From the NCBI GenBank assembly GCA_020081605.1, contig JAHREC010000013.1:5146001-5210000 (forward strand): a stretch of 64,000 nucleotides of DNA. The letters run 5' to 3'. The position numbers and the translations under genes are program-made. This stretch comes from Albifimbria verrucaria (lineage: Eukaryota > Ascomycota > Sordariomycetes > Hypocreales > Stachybotryaceae). A model generated the notes under the pieces. It worked only from the letters and a program-made list of their open reading frames with translations. It made no database searches and was not told the DNA's origin. This document shows, piece after piece, positions 53,031 through 64,000 of this stretch (its first letter is position 1; every line of letters starts with the position of its first letter).

Positions 53031-55740
53031 GGAGGAGGGGCAAATGAAAGAGGAAAACCACCAGCACATCCCATCCGTCATTCTCCCCACGCTGTGCTGT
53101 ACGGTGAGGATGGGGATGCAGCAATTGTATGCTGCCCTCGAACCCTTTGCGCCTTTCCCCATGTGCTCAAGCTGGCTGCTGGTAGCCGCCACGCATCATC
53201 GGCCGAGGCTCGGCGTGCCCCCTTGTTCAGGACCGTTTCTCGCTAGACCCGATCGTCTGTCAGATACCTTTTTCCTGACCTCGCCTTTGCGTCCCAAACC
53301 TGTAACCAGTACTTAAGGTTGTAGCTGGCCGATTGCCTGTTCTTGTTTTGTTGCCTTCCCTGTGACCACGCAAGGTGCAGAAGCAACTCAATAATGTGGC
53401 GCATCGGCCTGTTGAACCAACCTCCCGCTACATGATGCATCCCGTGAGCCTAACGTGTTTTGCTTTTGCTTTTTCTTCCTGCCCGCCTACACCATTCTTG
53501 ATCGCTTTCCGAAGCCCGGCCCTTGGGTCCCGCTGGCAGACTGTCCGATGCGGAAACAGGCAGCACAGTAGGAGCCCAGTTCGACATTCACGATGCTCCT
53601 GTTACGTCGTTATCTTGTCCGTGTCTTGGGTGCGGCATCGTATGCGCCTCGGAGAAGAGTAAGTTAGCTCGGATGGGGTAAGTCACAATGATTTCACATA
53701 TGGTTTATTGTCTGCTTCTCTACCTGCAGGGAGCGTAGGGAAGTTCGACCTGCTCCGTTAGGGCTGCCTCTGTAGGCGCCACCGCGGCCTCATACAAACC
53801 AACGGCCGAGAGCCAACTGGTGGACGACAATGTTTCTCATCGTCAACCGCCCGCCAATCATGGACCGGTGGGTCTCTCCGCATGCGGGAGCTCGCCACTC
53901 CTGCAGCCCCTTGTTCTCGACCTAATCCAGCGGTGTGTACTCCGTGCAGATTACAGGCAGTCAACCACGAGAACCCCGGGCCGTAAGAGCGGCTTCGCAA
54001 AGCAAGAATAGCATTGCATACGGGCTACGCGGGATTGCAGTTTGGTGGCTCGCGTCGTTTCCTGCTTGCCGCTGGTGAACGCGATGACCACTACGTTCTG
54101 TTTATTAGTGGACTCACTCCTGACTCTCGCAGGAGATGACTAGTGTAGCCCGTCTGTCATGCCCAACTCCAACGCCCTGGGCAGGTGAGACGTATGCGCA
54201 ACGATCTTCGCCTCGCTCTCATTGATGAAAGATGGGTTGCGCTATTAATCGATTTCTTTTTCTTCCTTCTTCTTTGCTTCGTGCGAGAATACATGGTTGC
54301 TTTATTATTCCCGGGCTCCCAACCCCAAGTACATAATTACAAGCTCCAAGCTTCACCATCAACCTAAAACCTGTCTCAGAACTAAGCTCAAGCCACATAA
54401 CTGCCACAGACAGCCCTGGCTCCTGACGGTAAGCCACAGCCCCAGGGCGGGAAAGGGAAAGGTGAGATGACATAAGATCACCCTCTCTGCGTCATTTCGC
54501 CCCCATTCCAGCCAATCCTTCTAATCCCATGCAGTGGTTGATGGATGGGTGGGTGCCTGGGAAGGTTGTGCCTAAGGTTCAACTTCTATTTCCGACGCAT
54601 TGCCCACATCATGGAGCATCACTTGCTTAATTTAGGTTCCACCAAGAATTGAGAAACGGCTGCGTTGCATGTTTTCTCGGCCATACTTGGGGAACGCATG
54701 AGCAAGCACAGACGGCAACGCATTTGAATTTCTAGTGTTTGAACCTTCCGGCTTCAGCATATGATTCCTATCTAATTGGTATATTGTTGATTGCAAGGAT
54801 GGATGCATGGCGAGTCTTGAACCGACCTAGTTATTTGCCTACGCCGATGTACGACAGCATTTTTCCAGCCTCCTTACAATATGATGAAACTAAACTTAAT
54901 AAGACAATTTCATCCAGAATCATATCGAGCTAGTACCAGTTTTATTGCCATATTTACATCATCCACATAGCAAAGTCTTGCCAGCTGTAGTGCTAGGTCG
55001 TTATTTATCTTCATAGTTATCGGTGACAAGGCGCCACTGTCGGGTCGTAATTTGCATTTGCAATTTTGTCAATACTGGCTTGTCTTCTTTATTGCGTGTA
55101 TCACAATAGTCAAGCCAGTTTTGAAACTTGGCGTGCGTTTAAAACTTGAAGAAAGAGTAAAAGGTCCAGACTAAGTGAGGCCCCGGTATGGTGAGGGACG
55201 ACAAGGCGTGAGACACCAGCGATGACATATATTTGAGGTACACAACGGCTTGGCGGCTGTTTGAATAACATGGAACTTAGATGAGGACCACAAGCGAGCA
55301 ATAAACCAATATTAGGATGTTAGTATCTATATGCTCGCTTCATCTGACCTCTTTGATCTTAACCCCATTTATTATCATTCATCCAGAAACATTTATAGCT
55401 TACACCAGACCAGCAATTCCAAATACAATTTGAGCTCTCCCTCCCTCACCGATGTTATAGCTTCTAGGCAACTATTCGGCCGATTTACCCGCCAATCCTT
55501 TAAAAGTAGCAGTTTCCCCAGGACAGTCATAGCTCAGTTACTTATTTGATTGCAGAATTGCTAAGGGCACATCAGTGGTATTACGACATGCTTCATCGCT
55601 CGCTTGCCGGTTCAGACAGCCGCGCCCTTTTCACCCCGTTCCCAACTCCAAATCCAGAAGGAAGTCCCAAAATCCATGAACCAGTCTACCAATTTGATAC
55701 AATACCAGATGCCGGTGAGCTGCTCACAGGCGCCTTATCC

Positions 55741-56909
55741 TTAGTTCTTGTCTTCATCATCCTCATTCCCCGGCTCAAACTTGGTCTCTCCAAGCATGGA
55801 CCCAGGTTGGGACGTCATGGCGGTTTGAGTGTTTAGCTGGGGTTGCGACTGAACCGTTGGCCCAGCAGGCTGGGACGGTTGCTGTGTTGACGGACGACCA
55901 GCTGGGCTCCCTGTCGCCGCATGTAGACGCTGATCAAGCGCCCTCAAAGCGATAGCTCTCCTCCTCTCGGCTTCGGCGCGAGCGCTTCCTGGGGTGCCCC
56001 TGGGTAGAAGGTTGTCCCCACGAACCGCCGACATGTTGGCTGGTGAGAAGGGTGTGCAGATGCGCATTGCCACTAAGATATTGAAAATTTGGTCGGAAAA
56101 TGCGGCAACTGCTGGCTTGACTGGCGCAGGGAAGAACTCGGCGAATGCGAAGGTCTCGCTAGCATCACCCCTCAAGGACGCCTGCTGGGATGAGTCGAGG
56201 TCGGGGAAAACAGTCTTATAGAATCGGAGGTATGTCCAGCTCGTCAGGAGTCCGAACAGTGCAAGCCATGGCGTAGCGCCAGGTAGAAGAGGCGTGAGCG
56301 ACAAGACGGAAACGAGGCTGACGTATAGTAGCGGAAATCAGGGGACCCGTAAGGAGATGATGCCACGGAAGAGCGTGACGGTGTGTGCGGGAACAAGCTG
56401 GCTAAAGGCCACGAGGAACGAGACTTGAACTGACACAGTTCCGGCAATGAACGTGAAGCTGTAGCGCAGATGGTAATGTCAGCGATAGCCAAGCAGTATG
56501 GGTTAGAATCACCAGGAGAGACCAAGGCTTACCACCAATCGGAGTTTGACGTCGCTGCGCAAAAGCTCACCATGACCAGAATCGTGAGGAGATTGGGCAC
56601 CAGCGAGACCAGAAGCAAGAACTTGGCCAGCTCGGCGGACGACCAGGCTCGCTCGAGATATCTACCGCCCTGGAACAGGGTGACACCGGCGACGGCCAAG
56701 GTGAAGATGTTACTCTCGACCAACGTCGTGGTCAGCACGGTCCAGGGATAGTTGATGAACCATTGCGGTACGAGGATCAGGTAGGGCACGACGACAAAGG
56801 TCTCTGCGTCCCATTGACGGTATCGGATCGCGGCGTTGAGGATGGACTGGAAGAGGAGCACCGCCAGAAGGCCGCGCGTGACCGGAGGGAGGTTGAGTCG
56901 CGGCGTCAT
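55741..56909 (-). CDS. TMEM115/DUF1751 rhomboid-like Golgi membrane protein
   Basis: Multi-pass protein of the rhomboid-like TMEM115 family, Golgi-located and linked to retrograde traffic in animals. Exons 56533-56909 and 55741-56458 sum to 365 codons with no net frame error. The N-terminal MTPRLNLPPVTRGLLAVLLF helix is followed by the diagnostic PYLILVPQWFINYPWTVLTT and FQGGRYLERAWSSAELAKFL. Several hydrophobic helices (FTFIAGTVSVQVSFLVAFSQ, LYVSLVSVLSLTPLLPGATP) precede a cytosolic tail rich in Pro, Gln and Ser that ends EPGNEDDEDKN. An in-frame TGA stands at 56338-56340 between SLRVP and FPLLYVSLV. Both sides are clearly the same gene, so the stop is either a base error, a real nonsense allele, or several compensating losses. 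Confidence 0.85.
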
Positions 56910-59900
56910 GGCGATGCGATTGCGGCTCGAGGTCGCTCTGTGGTGCTTGTCTGGTTCGTATCGACGGCGGCAATGATGGGTTGCTACGACTTCATCGAGA
57001 GGCCCTGTGCGTGGATGTTTCGAGGTCGGCCGGTTACGTACGCGTGTATAGCTTCGTCAGGTTGCGTAGCTGTATCCCTTATTAAAATCTTCCGACGTTG
57101 ATGGTTTTGGTTGCGATTCGCTGTCCTGACAGGGTACCTCTTTGCTTGTACCCGGTCTAGAGGGGCAGGGGCTGAGCCACCGCAAAAATGGAGAATTAGC
57201 AAGCGTCAGGTGCTGTGGTCAGACGCTCTCGGTACTTAGCAGGCTTGTATATACGCAAAGGCCAATAACTGCAAGGCTGGTCTGACATTCAAGGGGTTTC
57301 CCTCTGGCTGGTTCTAATGGGTAACCAGGCAACAATTTACGAAGTGAAGTTTCGAAACGACCTAAGCCTGCTTCGGTTTGATTGGAAGCTGAACGGGACT
57401 GGATTATGACAAAACAGGAGTTCGTGTTGCGGGCTTGATAAATGAATTGACAAGTCTAACAGCTTACCGACTCGCCTCACTCGTTGTCGTCGATGCCTCG
57501 GCCTCAGCCTCAATCGCTACTGAGTGGTCGGATCTAAATGGGCCCCGATGTGATGTGATAGGGCATGGGCAGTATCTCCTCAGGTAGGGGTTTTCCTTTT
57601 TCCCTGCGAGTCACTTGTGAGCGCATCGATGTTTGGGTTACTTGGTTTCACCAGCCAGAGTCGGACACAGTGGTCCATCCGACGTGATCCAAATTCTACC
57701 CATGGATATTGTTGATAGCATCACTCGATGACGCAACATTGCAAGGCGCCATTTCAGTACTCGGGTTTGATAGTCCGCTGATCCGTGTATGTGTGGGCTG
57801 TGGACAGCTATTTGCTCTGGCTGCACAATGTCCGCTTTGTCGGTAGCATTCATTATGGGGTTCACCTGATTGTTCGTGAATATACCTTCCTCAGACCTGC
57901 ATGAAGAGGTCCTGTAGCGATGATCACCACATCGGCACGACCACCTCCCAGCTATATCATCCCAGGCCAGGCCAAGCACCCAAACCACCGAAGATTCAAG
58001 ATGGATGGCATTAGATAAAGACAACACCGAAGAAATGTGCTCACGATGCTCACGATGCTCTGCACAAGGTACGCTCTAGGGTAGCCTCAATCGTGTTCAG
58101 GCCTAAAAATCCACGGACCGGCGGAGATCAAACCCGAATTGGCAGCAACACAAGTGAGGTCACCGACCTGTTAAGTCATCGCCCTTCTCAGCCCAGAGGA
58201 GGCCCCATCGCGCTGTATTAAAATCATCAACGGTCGCATATGACCCCCATTGTCCTACAATGTCTCCAGCCCATCGTCAGACCACCTCTGCTGACAGCGC
58301 CAAGCCGTGGGATAGAAAGCCGATGATGGTCATCGCATGGTTGCAGTACTCTCTGCAGCATCCCGCGTAATCTAGCACTGCACCCTGCAAGGGTCGTAGC
58401 GGCGCGGGTAGACCATTGGTGGCAAACAAGGGAGCTTGGCACATTGGGATGGTCAAAGACGTGGCAGGCAGTCACAACGAGTCGACGAGTGGTGCCTCAA
58501 GCCAACGCACACGATTTAAGCAGTCAGTTGGAGATAACGGAAAACTACAGCCGGGGCTGCAAAGGATCAACATCACCCTCACGGACCAGGAAAAGGCTGC
58601 TGCGGACTGCATGCATGATTGTTTTTCCCCATCCATCTTCAATTGTAGGTATACCCACCCACCCGGAGGTAGCTCTGGTACAACAAGCGGCGGAGTGTCT
58701 CTCCCACGTCCCGACTGCCGATGCCCATCAGGGACGTACCGTCGTAGAAGACACGAAAGACCAAGCTGGGGAACATGATGGCGGCATCGCCTGTCCAGCC
58801 AGCATCGGTTCCGCAATGGGCGATGCCCAAGAAATGGCCGGTTGTGGTGATGCAAAAGGAGTAGCTGCCAGAGAGTCTCTAACGCCTTCGCTTGATCATC
58901 CGGGGAATTATCCATGCTCGTCCTTCTGCCCACCCAGATCCCCCAAGCCAGGCTTGCAAGGGAGGGGGCCACGGCTGCAGGCGAGCGACGCCATCAGACT
59001 TCGGCGAATGCAGCCCATCCCCCATCCGGCCCCATGCTCAGCTACAGATCCCTGCGGCTTGACACGCACATCAAGTGTCGGCACGACTCTGGTGCACATG
59101 CACACAGGCAAGTTCTTGGAGACTGGCTGACTGACTCTTTGGTGCGAGGGACGCGCATACCGACCGTGTCTGAGGCTAACGACCCATTTCGACACCCCGG
59201 CCGCAGACTACTGTATCTGTCCAAGCATTTGGTTTGTGATCCGTTATGCCATGTAATAGCCTCCGCCGTTAGTTCGCGTCCCCTCTTGTCAACTGGCCTG
59301 TCACGGGCGTTCAAGTGCACATCCCTTTAACCCTAACCATGTCACGTAAGGTATGGGATGGTAAGGCCACCCACCCACCCACTGGGCTGGACTATAGGAC
59401 AAGGGGCAGATCCTTGAGTCTAGGCAATCCGGGAACACGCCGCAGGCCATGAACGATATTTTATTGGGAGCATGCGGGCGGACGAGCCAACAGTACGGGA
59501 TGAGGGTGTCGTCGAAAGGGGTCGGATGGGGAACAAAGGTCGACATTGTTTCGTGCCCGTCTGCGGCAACCGTACGTAGGTAGAGCCCTGACTGACCTTG
59601 TCGGACAGCCCGTATCAGATGCGGTCCACTCTGTGCTCTGCCTGCAGGATACATTTACGTACCCACCCCTGCACCGATGGAATGAAGGTGTGTGAGAGTG
59701 TGTGCGTGTGGTTAGGTTAGGTAAGGTAAGTCAGTATCACCAACCGGCCGACCAGGGCCGCTATTCTATTCTTGCGAACCCCATGATGAAACGAGCTTGG
59801 GGTTTGTCCGCCCAGCCTGGATTTTGCTCCCACAAGGGGCCCGGCGCCGACTTTGAAGAATCGTTAGGGCCCAGCGAGAGGCGGTAGGTAGGGAGCAGTG

Positions 59901-62093
59901 CGACTCATTCAAAACGGAGGCCAGCGAACCCTAATGGCGTTGGCGAAGGCGCCATTGCAACGCTCCCGTGAGATGGCACAGCTGCCTGGATCAGCGCACT
60001 CCCCATCTTCGAAGGTGAAATGAAGCACGACGGCACAAAAGGACGGATGTGGTGAGCACAAATCGAGGAACCTAGACGGTGTGCACACACACCATCGGTG
60101 GGGTCGTGGGTAGCCCACAGTAACCTTACCTGGCCAGAAGAGACGTGCTTCAAAGGCACGGTATCGGTACTTTGAGCGCCCCATTTAGCAACGGATCTGC
60201 GTCACTCAGATTGAAGCCAATGCAGGCGCCCATTGGTTCGTTGTGGAGGCGGCTGCCTTATGTAAAGCCGCATGGCCGCCGTCAATCCCCGTTCTAGCAT
60301 CTTTTGGTGTTTCTGGTTGCTTTTCGCTAAAAGGTACGATGCACCACATACAGAGAGGGAGGGAAAGAGGAGAAAAAAAAGAAAAAAGGAGTGAGGGCCA
60401 CGTTTCTCCCCGATTTCCCCCTACTTTTCTTCTCTGCCTCTAGACCAGAACGACGAAGACACTGAGTATGCGTGCATCACCAATCATCTCTCCTGAATGA
60501 TGGAGCAAGTGCCGGTGCCGTGCTTGGCGGACGAAGATGAGGTCGGTGTACTCTGTACTGTACCTCCCGTAGGCTTGGTCGTAAGCAAATGCAAAAAGCA
60601 AAAGGGATCACTCTCATCTGCTCTGCCGGCGCCTGACGATGGAACATGGAACGACTGCTAGCGTGATAACAAAGACCAAGGACCCTGGCCAAAGAGACAG
60701 ACTGACCATCGGCATGGCCCCGGTGGGCATAGTGGACCATCCGATTTCAGCAGGTCAAGCCAGGCAGGCAGATGAGCAAACGAAGGGGAGCAAGAAAAAA
60801 AAATAGCTGGTTCCTTGTGACTGTCTGTATCCGTACACGGAGAAATTAAGACTGTTTAGTATGCGGGGCCGACGCTGCTGATTCTTTGTTTTGTCTAGGA
60901 TTCGAGCGGGACGAGGAACGCCTCCCTTTGCGCCTTTCCAAGCATGGACAGAGATACAGTACCTTATGGCAAGTACCTGCAATGGGCTTGGCTTTGGGAG
61001 CCTCCACGTCTCTGCCCATCCACGAGGCGCCCAACCCGGGCCAATGGCAGCCCAGCAGTCGACAAGCGCCGAGGTACCCGATACATCTTCGCACCACCGG
61101 CTCCAACCCAATGGAAGGGTCTCTGGTGCAGCCAGCCTTCTCAGTGGCTTCCATGGTGCCAACCTTGCATGCCAGGGCGCTGTATCCGTAGCGTAGCGCC
61201 AATCGCAGTAGGTGGTGACAAGAGTACAGGGGACCATCGGATGGCGGTACCTTGGCCGCGACCCCAAGATTTGCATTTTTCTTCTTTTTTCCCTTTCTTT
61301 TCTTCGGCCTTGCTCCTCTGCCACTGCACGAAGGGGCAGCCTTTTATGCAAGGCTTCGAATAAGAAAAGGGCGTAAATAATCGTGTGTGTTTTATCTCTG
61401 CGACCAGACGACTCCGTCCCCGCATAAACTTCCAATCGCGTTGGCATACATGAAATTATTGTTTGATCGTGAACTAGGTACACGCGGTAAGGCAACCCGA
61501 TCTCGCTGTTTTTGGCCACTGGCGGCTTCAGGGGAATCTTGGGTCCTTCATCTCTCTATTCCTCTCAAGGTTTCCGGTACGTGACGTGCTGGGGCTGGGC
61601 TGCAGGAACATGTACAAGTACATGTGGGGATCCGCTCTCTTTGGGGGCTTGTCGGTACCAAGCTTTGTAAATTCGTTGGCCACCGCAAAGGAGGTAGGTA
61701 CATCGGTACATGGTACCTCGACCACTGGAGATGATTGTTTTTGCGCCCTCTCTGCGAAAGTGTACGTACCTACCTAATGTATCCTTGCTCTCTTGCCCCG
61801 ACCCATGAGAAGTGGGACCAAGAGTACCAGTAAGAGCCATTTTCGTTGCGCTCAGGATCTCTTCGCTTTCTCAACACCAAGTCATCAACTCATCCAAAGC
61901 CCTTCGCCCTCGACGCGCCAATCTTGCGACTGCCAGACGCCGGCAGCCTTGAACCGAGCCAGCTCGTCATCAGCGCCGCTCTTCCGCGGCTCCCAGCCTG
62001 CCCGCCGCCCTCACCCTACCCGCCGCCCCTTCAGCCCTTTCTCGCGGCCTCTGGAAATCACCACGCCGCTCTTTTGCGGCTCCGTTGGCCATC
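56910..62093. other. Gene-poor divergent region, TMEM115 / SIF2-like
   Basis: 5.2 kb. Long open frames at 58444-59130 (+) and 60755-61519 (-) show no family motif and have irregular composition. GTACC/GGTAC words cluster at 61600-61780. Nothing else is supported. Confidence 0.4.
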
Positions 62094-64000
62094 ATGACGG
62101 GCCGAGAGTATCTGGACTCTGACAGAGTCAACTTGCTGATATGGAGGTTGGTCCCCTCGTCCTAATTCTTGCCCTTGTTTCGCCTCCGTCCCGGCCTGCT
62201 CTGCGGTCTGCGCTTGAACTGGCTGCCTTCGCGAAAGCGGGCCGCCGCGCATGAGATTCACCACCATCACCGGCAGTCCCTTCCCCCTTTATCGAACCTC
62301 AATTCTAACCCGGCATGCGCCTCTAGGTATCTGCTTGAAGGAAGTACGTGGCAATCCACTCACTCACCGTGAGTCGTCTTGTGGGCACGGGCACCTCTAA
62401 CCATCTCATGACAGATTACCGAGAAACCGCCGCCAAATTCCAGAAAGAATGGCACGTCAAAGAACCTCACCGGGATTTGCCATTTGCGCGACATGTCAAA
62501 GGTCACGCTTTAGTATCCATCATCAACAGAGGCCTTGTGTACCAGGCTCTGGAGCGCGAGTATGCACGTAGCCAGGTGAGTGACGCCCCTCTCACTTTTC
62601 TCATGCCCCTTGTCTCGGCTCTGAGGGACGATGTTTTGGTCAACGTGGATCACGGTGATGCACTTTTGAGAAAACCGGAACCTCCGAAAAACTGACCGTT
62701 GGCGCTGCAGCTGCCCCAGGATGCCGCAGCCGAGGCGGAAGCGCTGCAAGTCGGTGTCTTTGGACCCTTGGAGGTGCAGCCTCCGGCCAAAATCGAGGAG
62801 GAAGAGGAGGACGAAGATGCAGAGGGCGACGAGGTCGAGGTTTCACGGAAACGGGTACAGCATCAACTGCCAAATGGGTCGCCTGCAAAGCGACCGCGAC
62901 TCAGCAACGGCTACGAGAATGGGGCTGGCGCAGCCACCGTCACCACTCCAATGGAGGTAGACCACCAGGACAATCACGCCTACCCATCGCCCTTGGAAGG
63001 CGAGCAGGCCACGACGCCGATTGTGCGGACGGACGGCCCTGAGCAAGGCACACAGGTGGACAAGGTCGAGGAGCTGTCCCACGACACCACCTTCATCCGC
63101 CTTGTGGACGACGCCCGCGCTCCCGACTCGACATCGGCTGCTTCCCAGCAGGCGCTGAGAGCGCTCCCATTTTGCTGCAGTGCGAGTGGAACCCCAGAGA
63201 CCCGTCTTTGCTAGCCGCTGCTGGAACCGATGCACTAGCCCGAGTTTGGACGGTCTCGCATGCCACCATGCCTGAGCCTGGCCAGGATCACGTGTCACCC
63301 CACGCTCACTCACTGGTGGACCCGGCTGCGACCCGATCGACAACCGTGACCGCCCTATCGTGGGCTTCTGATGGCACCATGATTGCCGTGGCCACCGACA
63401 ATGGTACTGGTGCCGCGGTGAGTCTTTGGAACGCTGATGGCGGACGCATACAGTCCGTAGAGGTGCCAGAGCCTCCCGTCGTTAAGCTTTCTTGGAACCC
63501 CAACAACACGGCTTTCCTCTCCATCTCGCCAGACAAGGGAGGCGCTCTGGTCACCGTATATTCCATACCCGCTTGCAACTCGATATCCTACTTTTTGCCT
63601 GGACACGATATTGGCGCGTCGCCTTTGGATGCCGCCTGGACAAGCGATTCCGAGTTCCTCCTATGTGGGGCGACCTTCTCGTTTGCCTCCAATGTACCGA
63701 TTCATCAATATCCCAAATCCGCAAGTTCGAGACGAAGGAGGATGATAGCTTCACGCAAGTACTGTTCGACTGGAGGTCCAAGTTGGCAGCTACGTCAAGC
63801 GACAAAGGCACTTTAGATGTAAGTTCACGATCCCTTGCAACTTGCCGTTGGAGCCTAGTGCAATGCTAACTGCATATGTAGCTCTGGGACGATGCCGGAC
63901 AGAGGAGATCTATTTCAGCTCACCAGGGCGCCATTACCACCATGGCTTGGCAGCCTTTACCATCGACACAGCCAGCTGCCGACGACGAGCGCCTAATAGC
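62094..64000 (+). CDS. SIF2/TBL1-like LisH-WD40 corepressor subunit (3' end outside window)
   Basis: Resembles yeast Sif2 (Set3 histone deacetylase complex) and animal TBL1. Exons 62094-62146, 62327-62343, 62415-62575, 62711-63818, and 63882 onward. The LisH dimerisation motif, MTGREYLDSDRVNLLIWR then YLLEG, is assembled across a 17-nt exon. YRETAAKFQKEW and RGLVYQALEREYARSQ follow, then an acidic linker with a basic stretch (AKRPRLSNGY), then WD40 repeats (LLQCEWNPRDPSLLAAAGTD, ARVWTV; TALSWASDGTMIAVATDNGT, VSLWNADG; KLSWNPNNTAFLSISPDKG; FDWRSKLAATSSDKGTLD, LWDDAG). Frame breaks at 63151-63152 and 63667-63670, each one base short. The remaining WD repeats lie beyond position 64000. Confidence 0.87.

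Larger units (their letters stand above)
48967..55740. other. Gene-poor region upstream of ssn6
   Basis: 6.8 kb, the longest stretch without a supported gene. The 49078-49818 minus-strand open frame is basic, lacks any motif and lies in the expected ssn6 promoter/leader. CATC and GGAT tetranucleotide runs occur at 51806-51863 and 53003-53030, with CT-rich DNA around 52560-52760. No tRNA-like cloverleaf noticed. Confidence 0.4.

Noticed and set aside
58090..58190. Possible tRNA on the minus strand (GGGTTTGATCTCC resembling a T arm)
   Set aside because: The acceptor ends do not pair and no anticodon stem can be drawn.
58444..59130. 228-codon open frame on the plus strand
   Set aside because: Composition and lack of motifs look like chance in GC-balanced intergenic DNA.
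60755..61519. 254-codon open frame on the minus strand
   Set aside because: No domain, irregular residue use, poly-Phe/Lys stretches from T/A runs, and no intron or promoter signs.

Overview
The window is nuclear DNA of a filamentous ascomycete. Short introns with GT(A/G)AGT-like donors, CT(A/G)AC branch points and CAG/TAG acceptors interrupt most genes. The gene set is typical of Pezizomycotina and the proteins read most like Sordariomycetes; placing it near Hypocreales is inference. I can support eighteen protein-coding genes, one running off the right edge. By eye I see no tRNA, rRNA, CRISPR array or transposon.

Layout. 0-20 kb is gene-dense: alpha-SNAP (SEC17, +), glucoamylase (-), Snu66/SART1 splicing factor (+), a Tag1-like vacuolar membrane protein (-), ornithine carbamoyltransferase (+), acetolactate synthase regulatory subunit (-), a KHDC4-like KH protein (+) and TRAPPC13 (+). 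19.2-24.4 kb has no gene I can support. 24.4-31 kb carries a DENN-C1 Rab exchange factor candidate (+) and a DUF726 protein (-). 33-45 kb carries a Y-family DNA polymerase (iota-like, -), a conserved protein of unknown function (+), anthranilate synthase component I (-), a small conserved protein (-) and ribosomal protein L3 (-). SSN6 (-) follows, then two long gene-poor stretches around a TMEM115-family membrane protein (-), and finally the start of a SIF2/TBL1-like LisH-WD40 gene (+).

The genes are mainly housekeeping: membrane traffic (SEC17, TRAPPC13, DENN, TMEM115), RNA processing and translation (Snu66, KH protein, L3), amino-acid synthesis (OTC, ILV6, TRPE; GCN4/CPC1-type boxes lie upstream of OTC and TRPE), and repression (SSN6 and the SIF2-like gene).

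The dominant oddity is a systematic one. At least fourteen of the eighteen genes, including essential single-copy L3, Snu66, SSN6 and TRPE, have a reading frame that breaks at one or more places where exactly one base is missing, nearly always from a short C run in the coding sense. Restoring one base per site makes every gene whose exons I could count come out as a whole number of codons. The economical reading is a consensus error that shortens C/G runs, so these are annotated as genes and not pseudogenes. The sense-strand bias toward C makes the alternative (C added at RNA level) worth one cheap test.
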